This document shows, piece by piece, positions 48,301 through 59,710 of a stretch of DNA of 64,000 nt. Position numbers and translations under genes: made by a program. Within the stretch, counting starts at the first letter, position 1. Each line of letters starts with the position of its first letter. Under the pieces are notes generated by a model. That model searched no databases and was not told the DNA's origin. It saw only the letters and a list, made by a program, of their open reading frames with translations. This stretch comes from Hevea brasiliensis (lineage: Eukaryota; Streptophyta; Magnoliopsida; Malpighiales; Euphorbiaceae), in contig NC_079494.1 in the NCBI RefSeq assembly GCF_030052815.1, positions 35,822,467 to 35,886,466 on the forward strand. Reading direction: 5' to 3'.

Positions 48301-48663
48301 CGATCTCTTTCGTTTACTAGTATGGGATCCGATCTTACCTCGATCCTCCACTATACCAAGTTATCTTCTGAGCTAGTCTAGTGGTTCGACTTTATAATTT
48401 TCCTCTGATTTATTATCCAAACTTTTATTATTTTAAAGGAACTCTCGTGTTAAGATACAGCTACCAACATTTTATCAAACTACCTATGCGCTACCTGTCA
48501 CCAGAACACCTACATTTGAAGTTAATAAAGGCTAAAAATAAATAACATGAACTGATGAACAAAAGGTAAACTCAAGAGAATAACCACCTTCGTGGGGCTC
48601 TTTAACATGACATAAACTTGACGAAAATTATGAGCATGAAAATAATGAAAAAAAAAGAGCACT
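45364..48663. repeat. Tandem array of three 1,100 bp units in G
   Basis: Unit starts are at 45364, 46464 and 47564 (TTGGTGTTG...GTAGCGG), each exactly 1,100 bp apart; the third copy ends at 48663. Copies 2 and 3 differ at very few positions, copy 1 at slightly more. No open frame runs through the unit. Each unit ends in an A-run and GAGCACTT. Confidence 0.97.
45530..45870. repeat. 57 bp minisatellite inside each 1.1 kb unit (first copy)
   Basis: Six to seven units with core ATCGGATAAGAACTCTCC followed by TCCGATCTC; ATCGGA and TCCGAT can pair across a 12-base loop. Units are separated by an AT-rich spacer (ATTTATTAAAATT). The same block recurs at about 46630-46970 and 47730-48070. Confidence 0.92.
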
Positions 48664-49118
48664 TGATAAAGCAACGGTCTAGACGCTTACCTGTAGGGAG
48701 TTGAATCTATTGAACTAACTATGGAGTCACAAATATAGTAGAGCTGCATGCTAATAATCTGGGGACTAATGCTTGCCTTGAAATAAAGAACACTAAGTTA
48801 AAATGCGGTCGAGCTGAAATGATAGTAACCGGGTTTGAATGAGATTGAGCTTGGAAAATAAAAGTGGATATAAAGATGATGAAGACAAAACTAAAACTGA
48901 GAGATGGGATCTCAAAGTAATGAACAAACTGAAAATAAGAGCTTCAGTGTCCAACACTCCTTCAACAGGAATACTTTAGAAAACTGGTTTCTGAAGTTTC
49001 CCTATTTTGAAAGCTTAAGAATAGCAAAGTAGCAAGACTGAATCAAATTTCAGAGCCTTTCCACTATAATCACCACCTTTTTTGTTCTCTGTCCTCCTTT
49101 CAACAGTATTGCATGCAG

Positions 49119-49127
49119 GTATTTATA
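49119..49127 (-). promoter_or_regulatory. Possible TATA box on the minus strand of G
   Basis: CCCTATAAATA on the minus strand, pointing towards the 1.1 kb array. The sequence context fits a plant core promoter; a start site is not proven. Confidence 0.4.
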
Positions 49128-49767
49128 GGGAACGGGTGCTCCCAATGAAGGGTCAGGATTTCCTCTGAGGGAGATGGAAGGTTTGGATTTTAAAGGACAT
49201 GATCTGATGCCTGAGAATTGAAGAGAATCAAAATGGACGGTTGATATCTTATTCAGAATATTTGTCCTTTCTCTTTTCTAATCCAACGATTCAAAATCTT
49301 TTTGTCAAAGGAGATCCGAGAGCTGGGAATAAAAGGCACCGGTCTTGTCATCTTCTCTTTGATCCAAGGGCTTCGGACTTGTCCTTACAAGTAAGATCAA
49401 CGGTGGAGATCAAGATGTATAGGACTGTCATGACATGTCCTGGCACCTGTCAGTAATGTGGGCGATTTTGCAAATGAGGCGTGCGGTGGAGATTTGATCT
49501 CGTCTGCAACGCTTTAACTACCTCGGCTCTGATTATGACAACAGTTATTGAAAGTTGTCTCATCCTCTCCTTACTTTCCGATCTCCCATCCTTTCCGATC
49601 TTTCCATCATGACCTTTTTCCGATCTCTCATGTTGGGCCCCTCTCCCGATCTCTCCCATTCCAGCACCTTCTCCTCTATCTGGGCTGATTCAGTCAAAGC
49701 ATTTATTCCTTCGGTTATCGAGGCATCCGCTTCGATTTTCGCTAGTAATAAATGCTCAGACCCTCTC

Positions 49768-49776
49768 TATATATAT
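49768..49776 (+). promoter_or_regulatory. Possible TATA box, first plus-strand copy in G
   Basis: TATATATAT preceded by TGCTCAGAC, the same box that precedes the TATA at 50708. Followed by a pyrimidine-rich leader. Confidence 0.4.
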
Positions 49777-50707
49777 GCCTTTAACGGGGCATCTTTCCGC
49801 ATTTCATTTCTCCTCCTTCCATTTCTCTCTTCTTCTGTTCTAATTTATCCGGTAACATTCTGGCTATGGTGACTGCTTTTAATCTTTTTTCAACTATTCT
49901 CTTAGCTCCCCGGCTGAAAATTTATGACCCCGGTGATCGGAAAATCATGATAACCATATTTGATGACAGTGAGAGAACCGGACTAATTTATTGATCAAGA
50001 TCGAAAATATCGATCATACCGATCTTGGGTCGATCTACCGATATAATCGGTGAGCCGATTTTGGGCGAGAAGACTACTAATTTCCTGCTTAACATTGGTG
50101 ACTGCCCTTTGAAGTTCATTTGGCTCCTCACCATAGCGGGCGTCCCGACTGCAGCTCGGTTCTGGCCGATGACTTTGACGACGACTCCTCATCCTCATGA
50201 GAGTCATAGTCACTCTATCTGAGCTGTACATCTATCCGCCGCCTATGTCTGCCTTTCTGATCAGACACATCTTTTGATTTAGCCACAGACTAGGCTTTGA
50301 CATAGGTTCCTGCTAGGTAGGATGTACTGCCAATCTCTAGAGATCTCCCAAATGATGTAATATGACTTTTAAAGGTCCTTAAGGATGTAATCCGATCTCT
50401 TGAGATCGCCCAAATGATGTAATCTGACCTTTTGGAAATGAAATAAAATTTTATTTTAACAATTATAATTAATTACTGCATTTTTGATCTCTAATGTGCA
50501 TATCCGATCTGATTCCTAACTGAATAGCCCTTAACCGATCTGTAATTCTGAACATCTACCTCAATCCGCCGATCTTTTAACCAGCCAATCTCCCCTTATT
50601 TATCTAATGAGTTTCTAGAATGTTCTTACGACGTGTCAGAAAAGCTGGCAAATTTTGCTAACCGATGCGCTATTTGGGATACTGTGAGCGTTGAATGCTC
50701 AGACGGG

Positions 50708-50715
50708 TATAAATA
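50708..50715 (+). promoter_or_regulatory. Likely core promoter of the G gene
   Basis: TATAAATA followed by GGGG, about 160 bp before the ATG at 50870. A start near 50740 would give a leader of about 130 bases. Confidence 0.55.
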
Positions 50716-50869
50716 GGGGAAGGCTCAGCCAGTTGCTCCCTTATGTCATTTTCAACACCTCGCGAGCGATTCTGAAATTCTCTCATTTCTTCAAGTTCTT
50801 TCGACATCGATCACACTTGGTAAGGGTTTTGATCTTTCTCTTAGTTAAATTTCTCTCTTTTCTTTGAAA

Positions 50870-52623
50870 ATGAGCGGCGCCGAGGGTCAGAGAGCGGCGA
50901 GGCCCCCTTCCGTTTATGTCTCGTGGTCGTCAGATGAAGTTGAAGTGGTCGGACCAAGCAGGCGATCCGAACCTCCTACGACCTCCATTTTAGCCTGTGG
51001 TCAAGCGGCACCCTCAAGACGAACGCATTCTTTAGGGAGAGAAAACCTTCCTGTGGATGAGTTGCCGTCAATCCTTCAAGAAACCGATCTGCAATCGATT
51101 AACCAAGAATATAATCTTCGGACCGACTCATACAAGCTTATCAGATGCCATGGCAATCTCCGAGCTGAACACTTCTTTGAAGAAAATGATGCGATCATGA
51201 TATACGAAGAGTAATTAAAAGCCGGGCTGCGATCAAGGACGTTCTAAAATTTCACCAAGTATGTATAGCCCAAGTACATCCTATCTCATAGTGGATCCTG
51301 GTAGCCTTAAGAGGCCTCTGCCGAGCTAAGGGACTCAATCCTACGGTGAAGGTGTTCGCTGAGCTACATAGGCTCACTCGTCGAAAGGACGATGAGTACT
51401 GGTTCTTTCAGGAGAAACCGAATTGTGGGCTCTTTACCGATCTGCCCTCCTCACTAAAGAATTGGAAGAATCGCTTCTTTATTCTAAGGAGCAAGATTCC
51501 TAACGATTTTGAGGGTTTCCTACGTAACTGGCTGCATCTAGGCCCATCACTTCCGAAGCACATTGCCCTGAGTAGGGAAGAGGGCGCAATGGTAATGGAG
51601 CTAAAGGATCAGGCGGCCATTCAGAAGTTCTCCTGTTTAGATGCGGTGATGGCCGAACTGCACCATTGGATGATGCGGCTGGTTACCGGCGAAGAACGTG
51701 GCCTTCAGCTCTCTGACCTCGGCCTCAGTACTTTCTACATCTCTGATCTCTGGGCCTTAGCAAACTCACTAACTTTTTTTTGTGCAGGTATGGCGGGCAG
51801 CGAGGCTTCCAAAGAGAGCCGAAAGCGTAAGAGGGAGGTCTCCAAGAAAGTGCGGGAGATGAAGCGTGCCAAGGCCTCACATGCGCCAAGGCACGATCCA
51901 GGAGAGATGGAGGGAGGTTCGTCCTGACCCTCAGGACCGCCGATCCCTGAAATAGAAGTGGTTCGGTCTCCTCCTCGACAAGAAGAGCAGCCACCACCTC
52001 CACCAGTTGCTTTGAGTGCGAAATGGGGTCTTTCCCAACCTACTTCGAGGACCCTTTCCCGTGGCGCTCAGGTCCTAATTCACTCCCTGGAGAAGAACCA
52101 ATCTGTACGGGAGAATCCGAGTTTGGCAAAGGTCCTGGGAGCTTCCATATGCCTCCAGGAGGATCGGCATAGGCTGACCCAAGGCAACATTGATGATCTC
52201 CTGGCCCAGATGATGAGCTTGAGCATCGAGAGCTTAGTGAACCAGCATATCATCAGGGAAAAGGCTCATCATTTGAGGCAAGAGATCTAGAAGGTGGGTC
52301 AGGATGCAGCTTCCACTCAAGCCCAACATTCATCCTCCCAGGACTATATAGCTGAAATTGAGGGGCGAGTGAAATTCTATGAGGATAAATTGGCCGAGCA
52401 GGCTCATGCTCTTGAAAAAGCTTGGGCTCTCCGAGCTGTTGATGTCGCTCGCCTCACTGAAGAACTTAGAGTGAAAGAAGAAGAGGCACTCATGAGAGAG
52501 GCCGGTGCTTACGTCAACGCCCACGAGGACCTTTTGGCTGAGCTCAAGAGGCGTTATCTTGAGGAGGACTTTTCTTGGATGGTGGACCTGGCTCCCCAAG
52601 ACGAAGAGGAAAGCGAGAAGTAG
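50870..52623 (+). pseudogene. G gene: plant 'putative gypsy-type transposon' (Transposase_28-like) protein with coiled-coil tail, broken
   Basis: Start at ATG 50870 (MSGAEG...), the first ATG after the TATA box. Parts: a Ser/Pro-rich head with an acidic patch (50870-51214); a stop, then a frameshift at about 51230; then a block like the Transposase_28 domain (VCIAQVHP..W, LNPTVKVFAELHRL, EYWFFQEKP, GLFTDLPSSLKNWKNRFFIL) at 51250-51560; a basic segment (SRKRKREVSKKVREMKRAKA, 51805-51870); and a coiled-coil-like helix-rich tail (52330-52580) ending in acidic residues and TAG at 52621. In-frame stops fall at about 51282, 51925 and 52288. 51728-51787 may be a retained 60 bp intron (GTACTTTC to TTTTGTGCAG). 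The function of the family is unknown despite its name; such ORFs accompany plant LTR elements. The family call is from memory of motif patterns. Confidence 0.6.
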
Positions 52624-53264
52624 GCTGAGGGAGATAGAGAGGGTGAGCGAAATGTAGAACAAGCTGAAGGTGATCCTCCAGCCGAATGACTTGTATTTTT
52701 TACTTTGAAATGAAATGAAATTCTCTCTTTTGTTCAATGACTTGATGAGATCGGAAAGTATTTAAGTTATACAAGCGCCTGATTATTTGAACAAGTTAGA
52801 ACATCAAACTTGAAAGCGATTATTAATCAATGTATGAGAGGTCGGAAAAACATTATGAGCATGAGATCGGCCTAAGCTGAGAACAAACAATGGATAGAAC
52901 TTAAGATTATTAAGAATGGAAACCTGATTTGAACACTTAAAATCGGAAGCACCATTAAGCCGGATTGAAACTTTAACTTTATTAAACGATTATCCACAAT
53001 ATTCATAAAATGGAGGTGGGAAATAAGACTGGATGGCACGAAGACTTAATGTTGGTTTGATTTCATTTGATGAGAGATCGGAAATGTGATCAACTGGCAA
53101 GGCGACTTGATAATTGGTTTGAGAGATCGGTAATGAAGACTTGGTGTTGGTTTGATCCCTTTGAAGAGAGATCAGTAATGAATTGAATGACATGGAGACT
53201 TGGTGTTAGGGATCGGTTTCAAAGTCTATTGATTTTGGAGATCAGCCAAAATATGGTGTCGACA
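52624..53264 (+). other. 3' tail of G
   Basis: Noncoding. An AT-rich run with GAAATGAAATGAAATTC about 85 bp after the stop may hold the poly(A) signal. After that, repeated AGATCGG words occur up to the terminal CGACA. Confidence 0.5.
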
Positions 53265-53860
53265 ATCATGCTCTTCCCAGTTCTTAGAATACTCCAAGAT
53301 ATCATCTGTAAAGACCACAACAAACCGATCCAAGTAAGGATGAAAGATACAGTTCATTAGGTCCATAAAAGTTATTGGTGCATTTGTTAGCCCAAATGGC
53401 ATCACCAGAAACTCATAGTATCCATACCAAGTCCTGAAAGCAGTCTTAGGAACATCTGTCTCCTTCACTCTCAATTGGTGATAGCCTGATCTGAGATCTA
53501 TCTTGGAGAATACTCTAGCTCCCCTTAGCTGATCAAACAGGTCATCTATACGAGGTAAAGGATATTTGTTTTTCACAGTTACCTTATTCAGCTGCCAGTA
53601 GTCTATACATAGCCGAAGTGTACCATCCTTCTTCTTCACAAATAGCACTGGTGCTCCCCAGGTTGATACACTAGGGCATATGAAACCCTTATCTAATAGC
53701 TCCTGTAACTGAACTTTCAACTCTCTTAGTTCAGTAGGCGCCATCCTATATGGAGCAATGGAGATTGGTGCAGTACCCGGCATAACCTCAATAGCAAACT
53801 CCACTTCTCTATCAGGTGGTAAAACCAGCAACTCTTCAGGAAACACATCTGAAAATCAAC
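53265..53860 (-). pseudogene. Element E2 reverse transcriptase, N-terminal and palm part
   Basis: Open stretch with [63 protein letters not shown] and the catalytic box FTDD in place of FIDD. The W in IDYWQLNK replaces the usual Arg (CGG to TGG). It is cut by element G at EEHD and continues at 44988. Confidence 0.88.
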
Positions 53861-54242
53861 ATAATGAAGGGATCTCCTGTATGCTTGGGCTAGTCTTCCT
53901 GGTGTCAACCACATGTGCTAAGAAAGCCTCACAGCCTTTTCGTATCATTCTTCTGGCTGCTGTGGCTGATATGATAGTAGAAAGACAACCCGTTCCTTCA
54001 CCCACAACTGTAATCTCATCCCCTTCTACTGTTTGTAGTGATATCTTCTTCAGCTAAAAATCTACCATCGCCTGATGATGTGATAAACAATCCATTCCCA
54101 ATATCATATCAAACTCATGGAATGGTAGCTCAATCAAGTCAGCTGGAAACTCATAACCCTGTATCCTCAGAGGACAACCCTTGTAGACCTTTTTCACCAT
54201 GACATTATGGCCTAAAGGGTTTGTAACTTGTATGTCCTCCTC
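53861..54242 (-). pseudogene. Element E2 protease, C-terminal part
   Basis: VTNPLGHNVMVKKVYKGCPL and FDMILGMDCLSHHQAMVDF (DWL changed to DCL) at 54054-54272, then a degenerate stretch with a stop and frame loss at 53850-54050. The active-site half lies beyond the F insertion, at 62309-62400. Confidence 0.8.
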
Positions 54243-56339
54243 TGTAACATCCTCCCGGTAGCAATTCCGCACAGTCTACTGTTCCGGTGACCAGTGTCGG
54301 TCCAGACAGCTAGAACTTCTGAAAAAAATATTTAAACTAAAGTGAGGAACCATAATTAACTCAAATATTAATAAGAAAAATTTAGTAAAAATTTTAGAAA
54401 TAAAATACAACCAAGTCAAATGAGCCGGTGCCCAAGCGAAGGGTAACCAGAGGGAAGTTGCTGTTCTCGCAACGAGGAGCCCTAGACCCGGGAAAAATTT
54501 CATAAAATAATTTTTGGGACTCCAGAGAAGGGTCATTGAGGTTCCTATGGCATTAGAATGCCAAGAAAATATTTAGAAAAATTTTTCAATCGGTACAGAC
54601 AATTTTGACCCGTTAAGCCAAACGGAGGGCATTTTGGTCATTTCGCCTTCAGAGGTGATTTTTGGCCGACTTGTCCAGTTAAGTAAATAATTAATATGAC
54701 ATAAAATATGAATAAATATTACTAGAAATTAAATTGAAATGTGGTAGAGAAGAGAAGAAAAGAAAATGAAAGCATATGATGTCATTTAAATTTCCTTCAC
54801 CAATCACAATTTGTTAAACTTATTAAAAGAGATAAAAGAGACCAAAAATATGAAAAACCAATCTGCATCTTCAACCTTGGGCAGCCTAAAAAACGTTGAG
54901 AGAGAGAGAGAGAAGAGGTTCCACCATTAAAGCTCCTTTAAGCTTCATTTCTCTCTTGTTTCCACTACTAAACCCTAACCCCTTTCATTAAACCTTGACC
55001 ATATCACTTGGGGAAGCTTTTGGCAGCCAAGAAGAAGGAAAGTGAAGTTTTAGCTTGAAGAAATCTGCCCTACAAGAGGTTAAAGTGAGGTTAGTGCTAT
55101 CCTTTCACTCTCACTCCTTTAATCCTTGTTAAAGCATCATTTTAAGTTAAGAAATTGTAAGAGTTTGAAGTAAGTTATATGTGTTAGGGCATCTTTAATT
55201 TTTGGCAGCCCTAAGGAAGGATGAGGTTGATTGTTTTAATGAATTTAGAATGGATAGAAATGATGTTTAAGGTATGAATATGCATGGATGTTGAATTAGT
55301 GTGCTAATTGAGGTTTATGGATAATTTAAATTAGACATTAGGGTTTTGAGAAGTAAAACTTGGATTTAGCTTATGGAATTGTGAAAGAACATTATGAGGG
55401 TCAATTAGTGACCATTTTAGGTATGTTGACCATGAATTGGACTGAAAAATAGTATAGCCAAGTGAATGTGTAGGCTGCCTTGTTAGTGCAGCAGAGGGAC
55501 TGAAAATTCAGTCCACTTGCACTGCCATAACTTTGGCTATGTAGGTCCAATTGATGTTTGGCCAATTGGACATGAAACTAGGCTTATAATGACACATTTT
55601 TGCTGAAGAAACCATGCCCAAAAGACCAAAGCAAGAGGACCAAAACTTGGCCCCAATCCGGATCCTCGCACAAAGACTGCAGAAATGACCAAATGAATAG
55701 TAACTGTTCATTTGGCCATAACTCACTGTAGATTTGGTCAATTGACCTGAAATTTTTACAGCAGCAAGTTAAGACATAGACAAACAACTTTTATGAAGAA
55801 ACCTACCCCAAATTATGACCAGAACCTAACCCAAATGGCAGTCACAGTTACTGTTCAAACCTGCAACTCTGCAGATTTTCATTTGAGCAGCAATGTTTGG
55901 ACGACTACAACTCTCTCTAGAAAACTCGGATTTAGGCGATTCTTGAACCGATGGAAACCTGAGGTATGGTAGAACATTTCATAAGAAGAAAGTTAGACCA
56001 AATTATGAACTTAACTTGATCAAATTACTGACCAAAGTTGGACCAAAAATTTGCCAGACCCAAAATCTCACCATGAATAGTGTACGTGAACAGTAAACTT
56101 ATTTTGGCCCTAACTTGAGCTACAAAACTCCAAATGGAGTGATTCAAAAAAAATAAATTCAACTAGACAAAATAAGGAACATTTTTTATGAAGGAAGTTT
56201 TGTCAAATTCCAACAGTAAATTGACCAATGAAACAGTGCAACTTCGGAGCACCAAAACCGAAAATTGGCAATTTTGCCAAAATGACCTAAGCTTTGAGAA
56301 AGTGACCAAAACCAACAAGTTTTGAATACAAAATGTGGT
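54243..56339 (+). repeat. Solo LTR F, left part (family B variant)
   Basis: Starts TGTAACATCC and follows the B/D LTR pattern up to AAAATGTGGT at 56339, where A2 is inserted. TCCTC (54238-54242) precedes it; TTCTC (62309-62313) follows the other end, a one-mismatch target duplication. An AG-repeat sits at about 54898-54912. Confidence 0.88.
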
Positions 56340-58707
56340 TGTAACACCCCTAAGTTCGGTAGTGCGTTCTACTGCTCCAGTGACCAGTGTTGTCCGGACA
56401 GCTAGGATGCCTAGAACCACACCTTGATATGAGAGAGGAGACATAAATAATGAAATACAAGAAAAGAAAATACAAGAAAAACAAAGGAAAAATAATAGCA
56501 AAGAAATGTCACCAAGTTAAGCGAGCCGGAAACCTAGCGATGGGTGACCGCACCGGGAAGTCACGGCGTGGACCGTTGACTAGCGATCATGGAACCTCAA
56601 AAACATTTTTAGGACATAAATAGACCCTTATTGAAGTATAAATCTCATTAGAAAGATTAAAGAAAAATTAAATAATTAGTACAAAGAAAAGTGAGAAATC
56701 GAAAAACAGACAAAATACGGTGTTACCGAAAAATCGAGAATGCCACCCGAACAGGGGCATTATGGTCATTTGACATCCCGAAGTGTCTTTTGACCTAAAT
56801 ATCCATTAAAAATAAATAATATTACAGTTAAAAAATGAAATGAAAAATTAATTTGGTGGTACCTAAAGTAAATAGTAGAAATTAAAGGTTAAATGTGGAA
56901 TAAGTGGGAATTTAGCTTATTATATGATTAAGTGACTAAGTGGACCACTAAGGGGATTAATTAAATACATAGTGGGACATGTGTACACTTAAAATGCAGT
57001 TGAATAATCCAACTTCCTCATTTGCATTCAACATTGCCAATTGAAGAACCAAATAGAAACTCCATGGGCGTTTGCATGAAAGCTTCATCCACTCCCTCTT
57101 TTCATCTCTAAATACTTAGGTTCCTTTATGAAAAATGGTCTACACATCACAAGGAAGATATTGATACCAATTTTGAGAAGTTTGGTGAAGGTTTAGCAAG
57201 TTACAATTAAAGGTAAGTTTGCATTTTTGAGAATTTCTTTGTTAAAGTTTATGTTCATGTTATGGGTGTTGGTTTGGTGAAGGAAAATTTTGAGTTTGAA
57301 GGGTTATTGTTGTTTTCATTTTGGACAGCCATGAGTCACGTTTTTGATGAGATATTTGTGCATATAATTGATGAGAAATGGTGTTGATCATGATGTATTA
57401 GTAACCTAGTGAATTAATTCATGTTTATATGGTGATTTATGCACTTGGAGGGGAATTGGTAAATTGGATGGCACTTTAATGTTGAAGAATGGTTTGGGGC
57501 AGCTTGGGGACACTTGAGTAATGGTATATATTGAAGGAAGTGTGGGCAGAATATTGACCTAGAAGGTTGATGAGATGTATGTAGATTGATATTGTAAAGT
57601 GTATGTAAAATTTGTAATGGTTAGGTGTATTTGTAATGGTAATTAGAAATTGTAATTGTGAATGATATTTGGTGTGTTGAGGGTAATGGTAATCTGCCCA
57701 AAATAATGTTAATGTAAAGTAGATAATGCTTTTGGTAATGTACCAAAACAGATTGGTAGGGTATGGAAGTAAACTTTGCAAGTTAAATGTGTGTTTGAAG
57801 TGGGGTGTGAAAGGCATAGTGAGGGCAGTGTACATTTTAGCCTATAACCTTAAATGTGTAACCTCAATTGGTATGAGACCAATTTGAGGTGAAACTAGGC
57901 ACAAAATGTGCCAACTTTCATTGAGAAACCATACCAAAATTCTGCTTGCAAGGTGACCTAAAAAAATGACCAATTCGGATTAGGTGCAATTAGGACCTGA
58001 AAAATGACCAATTGGGCAGCAGTGAGTATTTAGGCTATAACTCACTCAAACCAGGTCCAATTGACCTGAAATTTTGACCAAGAATAGTTAAGACCCATAC
58101 CTACAAGTCTTATGAAGACACCAAAGCCCAGAAATGACCATAAGTAAGTCAAACAACTTGCACAAGTTCGGGTCCAAAAACTGGCCGAACCAGAGTTGAC
58201 CAAATTGACCAAAAATTGACCTAAAATGGTACCATTTGACCAGCAATAGTATAATGACCATAACTTGGTCTACTTAACTCGGATTGACCTGAAATTTTGC
58301 ACCGCGGTCCATAAGACCTAGATCTACAAGTTTGTAGTTTCGACCGAGACCCGAAAACCGAGGAAACTAGGTCGTCCGGTTAGGTCAAACCAGTGTCCCG
58401 GAAATCCAACAATTTGCATAAAAATGCACTAAGCAAGGAAATGACTTTGGTAAAACATACCAAACCTAAAACCCTATCGAATGTGACATATTAACGACAC
58501 TAAAATCTAATTTACCTAAAAAGCAACGAGGGTCGGTATATTAGGTGATTAAGTGAAAAATTGAGTTCAGTGCATTATTTACCAAACATTATCGTTAGAG
58601 ACAATTTAATTTAGTACTGAAACACTTCAAATTATGTTTCTCAGTTACTAAAGACTCAGGAGAAGAGAAGGAAACACTGAGTCCAGACCAGGGAGACAGT
58701 CATCAGA

Positions 58708-58876
58708 GGTTTGTGCACAACGGCTATTGCTTTTGAATTTTTCAATTGAGATAAATATTGAATATTTGTATATTATTGTTTTAAATTGTGTTTGTGCACA
58801 ACAACTGTTTCTTTTGAATTATTTTCAATTGAAATAAATATTGACTATTTGTATATTATTGTTTTAAATTGTGTAA
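58708..58876. repeat. Tandem duplication of about 90 bp in A2
   Basis: GTTTGTGCACAAC occurs twice, each time followed by similar AT-rich sequence ending TATTATTGTTTTAAATTGTG. LTR A (about 3220-3305) has one copy. Confidence 0.8.
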
Positions 58877-59670
58877 ATGAGTTTGATGGACACTTATTGA
58901 TTTAGAAATATTGTGAATGATTTGAAACTGTGAAAAATTGTTTGAATGACATTGATGGATACTTATTGATTAAAAAGCATTGTAAATGGTTTGAAATTGT
59001 GGGAAAGTTAGTTTAGTGTGATTTGTGAAAATTGAAGTTAATTATGAATTGTGTTGCCATTTTGTGAATGAAATTATGACTTTGGAAATTTATCGGATTC
59101 TCACGAATCATTTGAATAAAATGTTTGGAATTGATTTTGTGTTCACACTTAGCATGACAGTATCGTATCATTCCTTCTCCAATTATGGGGTTGTGATCGT
59201 TTATTTTCCTTCTCCATTTATGGAGTCGTGATCGTTTATTTTCCTCTCTCTCCGTTTACCATTGAGGTGATCGGATGAGTACTCATTATATAGCTAGCTC
59301 CCTTCCTCATTGATTTCGATTAGTGAGGTTGTGATTGCTTTGTCGTGGTGTACAACGCGCATTGATCGGAAAATTATGTCATGGCTTAAGTTGTGAATGA
59401 ATTGGCAACATCGTATTCTTAAATTATTCGACTAAATTGCGTTATTATGTATTGTGAGATTGTGAAATTGATTTAAACTCTTGTTGACATATACCGTCAT
59501 CGAATTCAACCATGATCTGACTTATTGAAAATTATTGTGATATTGACAAATGGAGTTTAAATTCTTGTTGACATTTATTGTCTTGAATTTAACTATGATT
59601 TTAAGTATCCACTATTTACATGACTTATGAATTGTGATTTGAAATTGTATTTGGTTAATGTTGTGCACCA

Positions 59671-59710
59671 CTGAGACATTGTCTCAGCGATAGCTTTTTA
59701 TTGCTGTCGC
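59671..59710 (+). other. LTR double hairpin, A2
   Basis: CTGAGACA-T-TGTCTCAG (59671-59687), then GCGATAGC-N8-GCTGTCGC (59687-59710, one G-U pair). It is preceded by GTGCACCA. Confidence 0.65.

Larger units (their letters stand above)
48664..50869 (+). other. Leader/promoter region of G, no intact gene
   Basis: Holds a minus-strand TATA box, two plus-strand TATA boxes, four CCGATCT words between about 49575 and 49645, and an imperfect repeat at about 50335-50440 (each part contains CCCAAATGATGTAAT). A short minus-strand open stretch (49995-50231) is unrecognised and flanked by stops. Confidence 0.6.
44994..53264 (+). mobile_element. Element G: 8.27 kb insertion with LTR-like ends and its own gene
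   Basis: Inserted in the RT gene of E2. It starts TGTCGCATGG and ends GGTGTCGACA (inverted TGTCG/CGACA), and both sides carry ATCAT (44989-44993 and 53265-53269). A 5 bp duplication and TG..CA ends are the marks of an LTR-element integrase product. However, I find no second copy of either end inside, no primer site and no pol. It could be a giant solo LTR carrying a gene, or a non-autonomous element whose LTRs I cannot delimit. Contents in order: 370 bp unique end, three 1,100 bp tandem copies, leader with TATA boxes, broken gene, and a 640 bp tail rich in GATCGG words. Confidence 0.85.

Noticed and set aside
49995..50231. 78-codon minus-strand frame in G with basic N-terminus
   Set aside because: Flanked by stops in the same frame and not recognised. 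Kept only as a remark in the leader region.
44994..53264. G as a Helitron, Mutator or CACTA element
   Set aside because: Ends are TG/CA with a 5 bp duplication. Helitrons make no duplication, CACTA gives 3 bp and different ends, and Mutator gives 9 bp.
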